Of a stretch of 64,000 bases of DNA, positions 1-9,601 are shown piece by piece. Position 1 is the stretch's first letter. Each line of letters starts with the position of its first letter. Source of the stretch: Plantago major (Eukaryota > Streptophyta > Magnoliopsida > Lamiales > Plantaginaceae); the NCBI GenBank assembly GCA_026545765.1, contig CM048840.1, positions 1,509,265 through 1,573,264 of the forward strand. Reading direction: 5' to 3'. The position numbers and the translations under genes are program-made. The notes beneath the pieces are model-generated. The model was not told the origin of the DNA, ran no database searches, and saw nothing but the letters and a program-made list of their open reading frames with translations.

Positions 1-3000
1 CTGTCACCAACTCCTTTTCGACACGCCTTTGAAGAAAAGGAGAGAATGCTTCCGCAAGTACTCGGAAAGGTGAAGAAACTACGGCATGGTGAGGAGGTTT
101 CGAGCAAGCTCAAGCTAAACCTCCATTTGCCAAAAAAAAAGGGTCAAGGCAAAAGGACCTCCAAGTCCATAAACATTCAAGAGGCACAACCTTCCGAGAC
201 AAGGTCTCGAAGATGTTGTTCGCCAGAAGGCGATTCGAAGCCCCAAGAATCAAAGCAGTCGCTCGAACTCTCCCGAGATGATAGAAATATCATAGATGGG
301 TCTGACCAACACGTAATGTGATTCGAGGGACGATGAAGTAATCGCAAGCGTGCTCAAAAGATATAAGCTTGAGACCCGAGGAGCATCAAACTTAGCTCTT
401 CGAAAGATAAGAGCCCCTCTTGCGGCCAGGAAGAAGAAGGCCAGGTGAGGAAGATAGAATGATGGAAGATCGACATTGCTTTCACATTCACAATACCAAG
501 ACTCAATATTGTCAAGAAAACCCTGTTCTTGAGCAGTTCCTCAACCTTCGAGAGAGCTCAACTCGAGAAAGGGATCAAACCGAGATGGAGACTCGTAATG
601 ATACTCTGAGGAGAACAACAATGAGCACAGAGAGACTGTGGATTCACCACAAGTCCAAAAGATCAATGATCAGCCTGACTCTTTTCAGGTAGCAAAAGTA
701 GTTTATATCTAACTTGTCGACATTTCAATGTTAACTTGTTACTCATTAGCTTCATTTTGTTACAGGCCATATTGGAGACAAACTTTTAGGGGGAAGTTAA
801 TTTGTCCACCCTTCTGAATGAAGAAGAGGTTTCTCCAACCTCAGAACAACAAGAAGAGCCATTCTCTGCATGTGAGTTATCTCTGAATAAGAAATAGCTT
901 GCTTGAAAAATTAATATCTTGTGTTCTAAATTTCTTTTTGTCTTACTTTAGGCTCTAACTGAGGAAGTAGTGGTGGAGGGACCAACACTCCAAAACCAAG
1001 AAAATTCAGAAGCTGAAAAGCTTTCTGAAGAAGCATTTACTGAGCCTTCTGATGAGAAGGTAAGCACTCAGTAATAATCTTCTTCAAGAATGCTATGGAA
1101 ATCCCACTACTAAATCTCTTATGTTTGTTCTTACAGGCTCAGTCAGAAGAACAATTGGAAGGAGAAAAATTCTTGAAAACTCCTCCAATAGAAAGCTGCG
1201 AAACAAGCGATTCTGCGAAAAGGTGTCGAAACCCCTGTTTCGAGAAAGATCTGGAGCTTCCTCACTTGGAAGTAAGTGAAGTCTCAGAAAGCATCTCTCT
1301 ATTTATCTTTTCTGATAACGGTTTCTAAACATACTTGATTTTGTTTCTCAGGCTCAAGCAGAAAGAAAGGTTGTTGAGGATCAGACTTCTCCTCACAACA
1401 AGGTATCTGAGGCCTCTGTGCCAAAACAAGAGACAGTCCAAGCAAATGAGCCTGGTGTTTCTACACAGGTATGCTTAGAAAGCTTACTTTTGCACACAGA
1501 TACCAACTCAAGTGGTTTGAACAAAAATAACTTGATCCCTTTCTTTCAGGCTTAAAGTTTTGTGCCAGTTGATTTACTCAAGGCTTTCCAGAAGCACACT
1601 CTCAAGAAACATCAAAAGTGCCTCAAACAATGGCAGAAACTCAGAAAGGCTGACCTTTCTGAAATAGCACGAGTAATCGACGTCCCAGAAAAGAGAGCAA
1701 TAGCCCTAAATCTGGAAGACTACATCCATGCATTGTTCCCAACAGAGTCTTATTCTTTTGCCAATCTGATGCATGAAGACTTCAATCATGAAGTAGCACA
1801 AAAACTTCTAGCAGATTTCAAAACTGCGGATGCTCAAACCCAAGAGCAGATGGTAACCTATCCTGCATTGCCTAGTAAGCTCACTACTTACCCAGCTGAG
1901 CAAGAAGAAGTGAATGGGAGAATGATTACATTCCCAAATGTGATCAACTTGATTTCAGAAGATGAAGAAGAAATGGACGAGAATGATTATCAAGAACCCC
2001 TTTCTGAGCATCCAACTCAAGAAAACAAGAAGGATGATGATGATAATGATCAGAATGATGATCCCCAACCTGGACAAGGCGGGATTCAGAAGGCTAGCAA
2101 AGGAAGTAAAGACAAGGCCACTCCTTCCAATGCTCGAAGCCCATCATCATCACCTTCAAAGTCTCATCGAAACCCAAATGAGCAGTAACGATATACTTGA
2201 AGAGATACTGCGAAGTTCGAGATTGAACAACTCAGAAAGGTGTTGGAAGAAGAGAAGAGAATCAACTTAGAGTGCCAAGCTCTTGTTGATGAAAATGAAG
2301 CCAAAATTCAAAAGCTCAAAGAAGCTAACACCCAGGAATTGGCGCTCCTAGATGAGCAAAGAAATCTGAAAGATGCCATTGTTGTCACAGCTGCTGAAAT
2401 AGATGCCATGGATGACAATGATGATGAAGAAGATGATGCTGAGACTGCATCAGAAAGACCTTCTACATCTTCTCAGAAGGCCAGCACACTTGATAGAAAG
2501 CAGAAAAAGGTTGTCAATCTGCAAACTATTCAAGAAAAAGATAATAAGAGTGATCTTTGAAACAACCAAAACTTGATTCTTGACGCGAAGATGAGAGACT
2601 TGTCACTCAACACAAGAGAGCTCTACTTGCTCCTCATATATTCTCTCGCACCAAGTAGTTCAAGAAGTGAAGAACCGTGCGCGAAATAGTATCTTTTTGG
2701 AACTCAGAAAGACACTAATTGCTCAAGACACAGAAGTGCTAAAATCCGTCCCAGAAGAGATGAAGTCATTGGCTGCTGCGTTACTCAATAGAGCAACCAG
2801 CATAGCTCTCTCGAAATACCTAGGGTTGGTCGGATGAGGATTGTAACAATGCTAATGCAAAGACTTTCAATGAAACCGGCCGTCGCTCTAAGCCAACGTC
2901 ATTCTTAGGCCACTTGAAGAGCTCAACGAAGGAGCGAGGCGGTTAAGCAGAACCACGAGCTGAAGAAAGAAATCCAAGAATTGGTCAGGGTGCACAATAA

Positions 3001-4234
3001 TCTCCAGAAAAACTTTGACTCACTCTCTGAAGCTTATGCCATTATGAGACAGTCATTCATGACTAAGGGGGAAGAAGAAGAGATGCCTCAGAAAGGCAGA
3101 GGAAGAAAGAGAAAACAATCTATGCCTCCCTCCTCAAGTCAACTAGTCATCAAGAACACCGGAGATGCCCCTGTTGAAGAAGTTGTTTCAGATCAACCAG
3201 CCAGAAGACTGAGAAGTATGGTCACTAGGGGAACCAAGTCCCTTAGGATCTCAGATGGGAACAACCAGAAAGCTTCTGAAGAAGAAGACCAAGAAGAAGG
3301 AGAAGTGAGAGACCAAGAAAGCTGCAAGCCTCCATTGTTGAACTTCAATGATGATGATGAGGATGAATCTGATACAGATGAACATCCACTTCACAAGAGA
3401 AGAAGGCAAGCAAGCACCTCACAACCTCCTCTGGCAAAGAATGCCTTTGGCACCGTAACTCCTTCCGAAATACCAAGTCAATACAAGGAACTTCCACCAA
3501 AGACAACAAGGCGGAAGAAAGGGTTAGAGGATCTCTGACGGTAAGGCCACCCAATGTAAAAGCAAGAAGGATTCGGTTTGGCGGAACAAATGAGAAATTG
3601 TTCAAGAAAAGCCAACTGATGCCCACATTGAATATGTGAAGACGAGTAATGAAGAGTCTTCATATAGGTGTATTCTGAACAAGAGAGGGTATTGGATTCT
3701 GGAACTACAACATTTACTTGTCAATGATAAGTTTCCAACTCCCATCCTCAACCAGATGCTGAAATGGAGAGAAGGCAAGCCAGAATTGCTAAAATCTGAG
3801 CACCTTCATGCCTGGCTAAACTTTGAAGTAGAGAAGAGAAACGATGCTAGAAAGATGGACCTCTCCTTTACTGTCCTTACCCAAGTCTGGATGATGTACA
3901 CAAGGTACGAAAAATGGATGGTAGCTACAGCAAGAAGAACAAACTAGGAGCTTCAACCTATGAGTCATTCTATATGACATTGGATGAATACCTATATGAT
4001 ATACACTATCTGGAAGAAATATACAATTATTTCAATCTTTCTCAGCTGCAAGTAGACCATGCCTGGGTCTGGGGAAAATACTTCTGGGTCAAACATTTTC
4101 TGAGGAAAAATCATAAACTTGGCAAGAGTTACCAAGAAATATGTGATTTGTCCAGAAAGACAGAACTCTCTGTCAGAAGGACTCTTTATGACTATGTCCA
4201 AGAATGCAGAAAAGTGGATGATTATGTCAACTGA
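1..4234 (+). pseudogene. Degenerate additional (env-position) ORF of the copia element
   Basis: Between the unseen pol and the 3' LTR lies a long, mostly open but broken coding region. It has tandem exon modules to 1549, then open stretches at 1550-2188, 2240-2560, 2981-3538, 3636-3947 and 3914-4234, separated by frame changes and stops. The first part encodes a lysine- and glutamate-rich protein. The middle is very acidic with D/E runs and low-complexity S/P segments. The last part is rich in W, Y and L (for example YFWVKHFLRKNHKLGKSYQE) and looks like a folded domain I do not recognise. The reading frame leaving the last intron at 1550 begins GCT TAA and then runs open into the 1562-2188 segment, so one point stop separates the modules from the main ORF. 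No transmembrane or fusion-peptide segment stands out, so calling it an envelope gene would be by position only. Confidence 0.55.
689..1549 (+). repeat. Tandem array of symmetric mini-exon/mini-intron modules
   Basis: Five consecutive intron-like segments with GT donors and pyrimidine-rich AG acceptors lie at 689-765 (77 nt), 872-951 (80), 1060-1136 (77), 1272-1351 (80) and 1469-1549 (81). Exons after introns 2 to 5 start GCTCTAACTGAGG, GCTCAGTCAGAAG, GCTCAAGCAGAAA and GCTTAAAG. Three complete exons are 108, 135 and 117 nt, all multiples of three, and read open in phase 0 as Glu/Lys-rich peptides starting ALTEE, AQSEE and AQAER. The first exon (766-871, 106 nt) has an in-frame stop and has lost phase. 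The shared exon starts and constant intron length indicate amplification of one exon-intron unit. Splicing itself is inferred. Confidence 0.7.
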
Positions 4235-4652
4235 TCCAGAAAGGGTGCTGAAGAACTTGAGGTTTCTAAACCTAAGTTATTTTTGAAGACTTGAAGACTA
4301 GTATCTTAGAATGTTTACTTGGAGCTTGGACTCTCCTGTTGTTCTAATTTACTTAGTATGTTTTGTTACTTTTTGTAATCTTGCTGATTGTTTCTGAATT
4401 TCTCTATCTGTAAAAGTTGCATCTCACTCTGTAAACTGTACCTATCTGAAGATCATACTATCAGATACATTTTAATAGATGACAACTTATCAGCAAAGGT
4501 CACTTCTTGTGATTTGGTTGATGTTTACTTTCTGCACTTAATTCAACTAAAATTGAATATCATTTGAAATGTTTAAGTGGTGGATTGTTTTCTCTTCCAG
4601 GATTACAAATTTGTAATAGGACTTTAAAAGATAGTCATGGATGATGGTGATC

Positions 4653-4664
4653 AAAAGGGAAATT
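4653..4664 (+). other. Polypurine tract of the copia element
   Basis: A purine run (AAAAGGGAAA) followed by TT sits immediately 5' of the LTR start TGTTAGG at 4665. This is where plus-strand DNA synthesis would be primed, and it identifies the following repeat as a 3' LTR in plus orientation. Confidence 0.7.
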
Positions 4665-5234
4665 TGTTAGGAATATCATTAGTATTTTGATCATTCATCA
4701 CATGTTCTTATCTTTGCCAGAAAGGTGATTAAGTACTCTTAGTTCACTTGAACATTGTAAAAGAGGAAATCACTGAGTATGATTAGTCTAGTAAATCTTA
4801 TTTTAGGATTATAGGTCTCTGAATGTAATTTTTATTTCCAAGAAGACCATGAAGATCAATCCTAGCAATGGAGCTTTTCTGAAGATTACAAGACCGGAGA
4901 TTGCACAAGATTTATGAAGACACCAAGGTTTAGTCTCACTCGGAAAGACTATGTCCTTAATCCTTTCTTAAGTGCATTTAGTTACTTTTGAAACATGATT
5001 CGGAACATATGACATCATGAGTATGGAGCATGCAAGCCATCGAAAGGCTAATGTATCGTTGAAGACTACAGACAAGAAATAGTACATATGCATTAATTGC
5101 ATCGGCGTAAAAGCCGCTAAAGCACGATCCTCTCGAGATATGAGACAAGGACTTCGAGTACTCATTTCAAGATAAGTATAGATGAATTTGAATTGTGTCT
5201 AACGGATAACATCCCAACGACTCTCTAATTCATC

Positions 5235-5242
5235 TATAAATA
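5235..5242 (+). promoter_or_regulatory. TATA box in copia LTR
   Basis: TATAAATA in an otherwise mixed-sequence stretch of the LTR, about 570 bp after the LTR start. It is the likely core promoter for the element's genomic RNA, with R expected to start about 30 nt downstream. Confidence 0.6.
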
Positions 5243-5623
5243 TCACACACTTAGATCTTTGAGAAATCTGACGACCAAAGAACGATCTAACTTGCAAACT
5301 TACAATCTAGCAAAGTATTCTCTCAAGCACTCTACTACCCTTTCTGAAAGCTTTCTGTTGCTTGAAGAATCACTAGTAGTTCTAAGTTGTCCTGAACCTT
5401 AACAAGAGATTGTTATTCGTGAAAGAGTTGAACTATCAGATAACCTTTCTGAAGCTCATTCTCCAGAACGGACATCAATTACTTGGGTCAGTAGAGAGCA
5501 GATTGCCATACACTGAACAAGTGTATTAAGTAGTCTTGTTCTATTAGGCTCTCTGGAAACATAACTGAAAAGTTATACAAGAAGCCTCTCTGACAAACCT
5601 TATAACCAACACCATCAAGGCGT

Positions 5624-5729
5624 GGAGTAGAGGAAGTACTTGATTTGGGAAATCAGGGAATAACTCCAAGGTTATCTGAGTAGAGGAAGTACTTAGCTCT
5701 AGGAGCTGGGGAATAACTCAGGGGGAACA
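5624..5729 (+). repeat. Two 53-bp tandem repeats, each with a short hairpin
   Basis: Two copies of a unit beginning GAGTAGAGGAAGTACTT and ending near GGGAATAACTC are offset by 53 bp. Between the constant blocks, copy 1 has stem TGATTT (5641-5646), loop GGG, stem AAATCA (5650-5655). Copy 2 has stem AGCTC (5695-5699), loop TAG, stem GAGCT (5703-5707), with a further T-G pair outside. The stems occupy the same aligned positions but differ in sequence, so pairing is conserved while bases are not. Confidence 0.7.
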
Positions 5730-6200
5730 TTTGGTTGGGAACCATTTGTTTAGGAATCTTAGAATAGGATTATTGTAAGGTGAACTCAATTATCTGTTCT
5801 AGTGAATTCTAGGTCTCAGAAAGACCGAAGTGGATTAGTTGGAGGATTACGCCACCTCCAGATACCACTATACTTGCTGTGTTATTTACCTTTCTGCATT
5901 TATCTTTCAGCAAAGCACACACACATACTTTTTGTTTCTGCACTTACCTATCTTAAAGTCTTCCGCGCTCTGAATTTAAGTATCAGAAACCCCCCAAGTT
6001 TCTGAGAAACTGTGTTTATCGACAAAAGTTTTAAAAGACTATTCACCCCCCCTCCCCCTCTAGTCTTTTACTTTGCCGTTATCTGGACCAACAACAATAA
6101 AATAAAGGCGTTTGATACGGATATGTAAAGGAAGGATTGCCAGAATTGCGGAACTACATGATCCAAACAGAGCACAAATCCTAAAGTTAAAAATCCTTAC

Positions 6201-6973
6201 TGAAGTCCGTCTTCCCTCCAACTTCCACGGCGTCTGTCAGTCCCCACAAGTAAGGTAGCGGCTGACACATCAATCCGTGGAACGGGTAAGTAGGTGGGTT
6301 ACTCTTTTTGTGGATCGCCGCCACCCACGGAGCAACGTTCTTCGGAAGGGGGCGCCAATCCGGGATGGTCTCCCTTAAGAACTTTATCGGCAGCCCCCAT
6401 TGTTCTCGCTGCCTCTCGGACGTCCCAGGTTTCAGGGCCATCCGCACAAAAATGTACCTATCCCACCACTTCCACCCCAAGGAAGAAATGGAGTCGGAAA
6501 TGAAGTTATAGGGTTTCCTAACTACAAAAGTATAAAATAGGGGATTGCCCGGACTAAAGGTAACATGGAAAAGCTGCCTAAAGTTCTCGAAATTTCACCG
6601 GCTGCCCCTTCTTTTTACAAAAACTGACAAAACAAATGAGGTTACCCAACGACTTTGGGATAACCTGACTCGGACCAATCCCGGTGTGGTTCAGAATGTG
6701 CTTTAGTTCCGGTGCAATGGGGACCTTCCATCCACAAGCGAAGGCCACTTCATGCACGCACATGTACCCGGCAGGCGGATTGTAGAATGCATGTCCGGGC
6801 TCGGGGACCATGATTTCAACGGACTCGGGAATCTCCCACTTCCATCTCCACTCGAGAATGTCCTCAGGCTTCACCTTGGACGGACATGTGGGCAGAAGCC
6901 CGTCCACATTAAGTTCACCGTACGGATCAACTATAACAACGGCGGACGCAGGATGAGGGAATTTAGTTCATGA
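6201..6973 (-). pseudogene. Antisense additional ORF of element A (PF04195 type), deleted and frameshifted
   Basis: On the minus strand, 6907-6578 encodes a segment with the core YNPPAGYMCVHEVAFACGW and then GIGPSQVIPKSLGNL, matching the conserved pattern of the 'putative gypsy-type transposon' domain (PF04195). 6480-6201 continues the domain (GWKWWDRYIFVRM) in another frame, and frame changes near 6970 and 6580 break it. The last visible exon ends at a good splice donor (GTAAGG from 6200 on the minus strand) at the same relative place where the element B copy has its intron donor (25840). The N-terminal acidic region seen in B and C is missing. Function of these proteins is unknown. Confidence 0.75.
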
Positions 6974-7177
6974 GAGTCACATCGCTTCACCCGGGATCTT
7001 TTCCCGTGGGTCGGACAGGCGACTTATTGGGCCTTTTGAATCACTGTTCATCAGCCCAGATGGGCCATCCCACATATTCGGTCCAACGGATAACTTCCGA
7101 TACACTCTTCCACAGAGGACTTCTTCAGATCCTAGCCGTACTCGGATCTATATATCTCCGATACAAATACCTTTTCC

Positions 7178-7216
7178 TTCTACAGTCCGAGCTATTACAT
7201 AACTAGGACTGTAGAA
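7178..7216. other. Conserved stem-loop internal to element A 3' LTR
   Basis: Arms 7178-7191 (TTCTACAGTCCGAG) and 7203-7216 pair over 14 bp with one mismatch around an 11-nt loop. The same stem-loop, perfectly paired, is at 61851-61889 in element C. Confidence 0.6.
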
Positions 7217-7395
7217 ATAAAAGGGGAGGGGGAGAGATATATATATCGAATTCCTTTGAACACGGACAACGGATCTCACGAAGAGGGATTTTTTTCCTTT
7301 TCAGTTAACGATTCGGACACGCTCCACAACACACTTGTTCTTTTCATAGTTACCAACTATCTTCTACTGAGATACTTGGAAACTAGGGGGACATA

Positions 7396-8273
7396 TGTTG
7401 ATACGGACATGTGTCCAATCCGTTAAGGACACCATAGAGCGTGTCCTAGAGCGCATCAAGGCTGAAATAGCCAATTCAGTACTAGTCGGACCTTCAAATG
7501 GTCCGACCTAAGGGAAACCATTCCAGGTCAACTAGTACTTACAAGTCAACACACCTTCTCAGCTAAGTCTGACCAAGCTAGATGTACGACTTCCGAACCT
7601 GACAAAAGGTCACATGGTCCTTCCAAATGCCACAAACTGTCAGTCCTAGGATGCCAAACGGACCGGATGAGAGAATCTCGGACGCCACCATCACATTAAG
7701 ACCAAACGTATATAACAGAACCACTGAGATACTTCCGTGAGACTCTTGGCTCGGACATCCAGAGTTACCCAAGGGTAGATCAACCAAGCAGACAGATCTG
7801 TCCGAGGGACTAACACGGACCCAACAGGCGGAACAGTACTCTCAGAGGGAAAAAGTCCAAACTACCCTCCCAGGCCCACTAATCAGTATTGGACTACTGT
7901 TCACTATTGAGCTATGGGTAGCAATGGTGTCCAAATCTGAATCATACACTTGGCATCATCTTATGGGCAATCTCATAAGATACGATAACTATAAGTATAG
8001 TTCAAGGTCCAAGACCTTAAGGTAAGTTGGGCTTGGCATTATAACCTTCCTCTTAACTATTACATTGGGAGCTCCCAACTCTCTCTTGAGTAAAGTCTCT
8101 TACCGGATTGACATAGGCAATCCGGGTAACCCATTCTAACCCCCCCCACTTAGTTCTTTCAGGTACTCAAGCTCGGACCAGAACTACATCGGGCTTCAAG
8201 TCAGAGGCAGGTCGTAGACTAGGTTGCTTGTAATAGTTAAGTTAGTTAGTGTTCGAGGTTTTACCCCTCAACA
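7396..8273 (+). repeat. 3' LTR of element A
   Basis: An 878-bp LTR starting TGTTGATACGG and ending CCTCAACA, with TGTTGA/TCAACA terminal inverted repeats. It is homologous to the inverted LTR at 60782-61675. The purine tract directly before it (GGGGGACATA) shows it is the 3' LTR in plus orientation. The base run after it (CTTAT) would be the target duplication, but the partner copy was lost with the 5' end. Confidence 0.8.
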
Positions 8274-9601
8274 CTTATACTAAATTTTCTCCTGAACAAG
8301 TTTATTTCACATAACTAACTCCAAACGAAGCAGTAAACAAGGAGTCGAACTCCGCATCTTACTTGAAAGGATATTATGCTTCGAGTAGTTACCTAAAGTA
8401 CAACGGCACATCAACTGGCACAATTCATCATCAAAATCCAGTTAACCAATACACACCATGTAGTCAATTAGAAATTTTCATTCCATGCAACATCATCAAC
8501 TGAGCAAAACATTGACAGACATGTATGGCAAACGAAAAGCCACATGCATGAGATTATACAAAAACTTTTCACTTTGCCGTATTAGGAAAAACATGCAGTT
8601 CTACAGTCCTTACTAACAACGCTCAAGTTCAGACTCGGGTCTTTACACCCAATTGGATTCAATATTGCAGAGAAACTAGAAAAACAACCTGGTTTATAAT
8701 GAGCGACCATCTGCACCTTCCCCTTCCCCTTGCTTGTGGCACATTGTTTGACTTAAAACCAAAAACAATGGTGGATCTTTAATTTCCACCAGAATAGATG
8801 TCGCAACCCTACAAAAATCGGAAATCTTAAAAAAAAAGGACCTAAAAATTGCAGGGGCTTCTCCAATTTGAGTTTAGGGCCCATCTTTGCGCACCTATGG
8901 CTTAATATCTCATGATCGTCATCGGAATCGAACTTCCGCTCAATTTTCGGCGTCTCTTCCATATTTCAGTTCTTCAATTTCTTTTTTCAGTTTTGTTTTC
9001 ACAAACGTATTCAAGAAGCCTCATCAATTGTTTGTCCGTCGTACGGTGGGCCATTCCAACTGTATCAAATCGGCAATTAGAAGTTGAAGCTGCAGAATCA
9101 TGTAGGGCTACTCCTCATACCAACAGGCCTAAAAAGGCTAGTAAACTATAGGCTTTGTATGTGGCTACGTGGGATGAAAAAACACCCCGGTGAGTCAAAT
9201 TTTTTTCCATGAAATGTACTGGGATGTTAGTTCCCCGAACAGAAAGTAGTAAACCGAGAGACGCAAGTGCTACATTAATATACCCACAGCAAAAGAAGAA
9301 AACGAATATGGAATCATGGTATGACATTCATAAATGATGACGAATCGCTTTCACTTGTGTACCAACATCCATCAAATTCAATGGCTCTCTTCCGAAATCA
9401 CTGATTCCAATGTTCTTCTTCAACATGACCTTCACGCGTCTCTTTCTCCTACACCCGCCAATCTCCTCTCGACGCGCCTAATTTCTGCAACTCCAGCTCC
9501 ATTTAACCCTCCACCGCACCTCTTCGGAAAATTCTTCTATACACCGGGTCTACGAATACGTCAACGATCCAGAATCAACTAATTCTCCAACGGAGTCACA
9601 A
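8274..9601. other. Intergenic: element A flank to MIK upstream region
   Basis: No convincing gene. The first part is AT-rich single-copy-looking sequence. The last 250 bp are the likely promoter and leader of the inositol kinase gene. An upstream short frame at 9334-9582 has no recognisable similarity. No strong TATA box was found. Confidence 0.5.

Larger units (their letters stand above)
1..6093 (+). mobile_element. 3' part of a Ty1/copia (Sirevirus-like) retrotransposon
   Basis: The left end of the window lies inside an LTR retrotransposon whose gag-pol is upstream and not visible. A long degenerate reading frame is followed by a purine tract (4653-4662) and a 1.43-kb LTR that starts TGTTAGG and ends CCAACA. 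The C-rich CACCCCCCC tract near the LTR end and a large extra coding region between pol and the 3' LTR are typical of Sirevirus/SIRE-type copia elements, but no pol domain is present to prove it. The purine tract directly before the LTR, and a TATA box inside it, put the element on the plus strand. It ends inside gypsy element A, so it inserted into A. The left target-site copy lies outside the window. Confidence 0.75.
4665..6093 (+). repeat. 3' LTR of the copia element
   Basis: The LTR begins TGTT and ends AACA, a 4-bp terminal inverted repeat. It holds a TATA box (5235-5242), a tandem hairpin repeat in its 3' half (5624-5729) and a C-rich tract (about 6046-6060) near the end. The 5' LTR is outside the window, so the boundaries rest on the TG/CA ends and the adjacent purine tract. 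The right end could be 3 nt further because AACAACA is ambiguous. Confidence 0.75.
6094..8273 (+). mobile_element. Ty3/gypsy element A, truncated 3' end
   Basis: This is the 3' end of an LTR element whose plus-strand gag-pol has been separated by the copia insertion at 6093. It contains an antisense PF04195-type coding region (6201-6973, minus), a leader-like segment with a conserved hairpin, a purine tract (AAACTAGGGGGACATA) ending at 7395, and a 3' LTR. The same layout and sequence occur in inverted orientation in element C (60782-64000). The antisense ORF has lost its N-terminal part: sequence matching C near 62070-62100 joins directly to sequence matching C near 63615, an internal deletion of about 1.5 kb relative to C. 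Confidence 0.8.

Noticed and set aside
1562-4234. Reading the copia extra ORF as a retroviral envelope gene
   Set aside because: Position fits, but no signal peptide, transmembrane helix or fusion peptide is evident in the translated segments.
9334-9582. 82-codon frame upstream of the inositol kinase
   Set aside because: Not in frame with the kinase, no similarity, and it lies in the expected leader; at most an upstream ORF.
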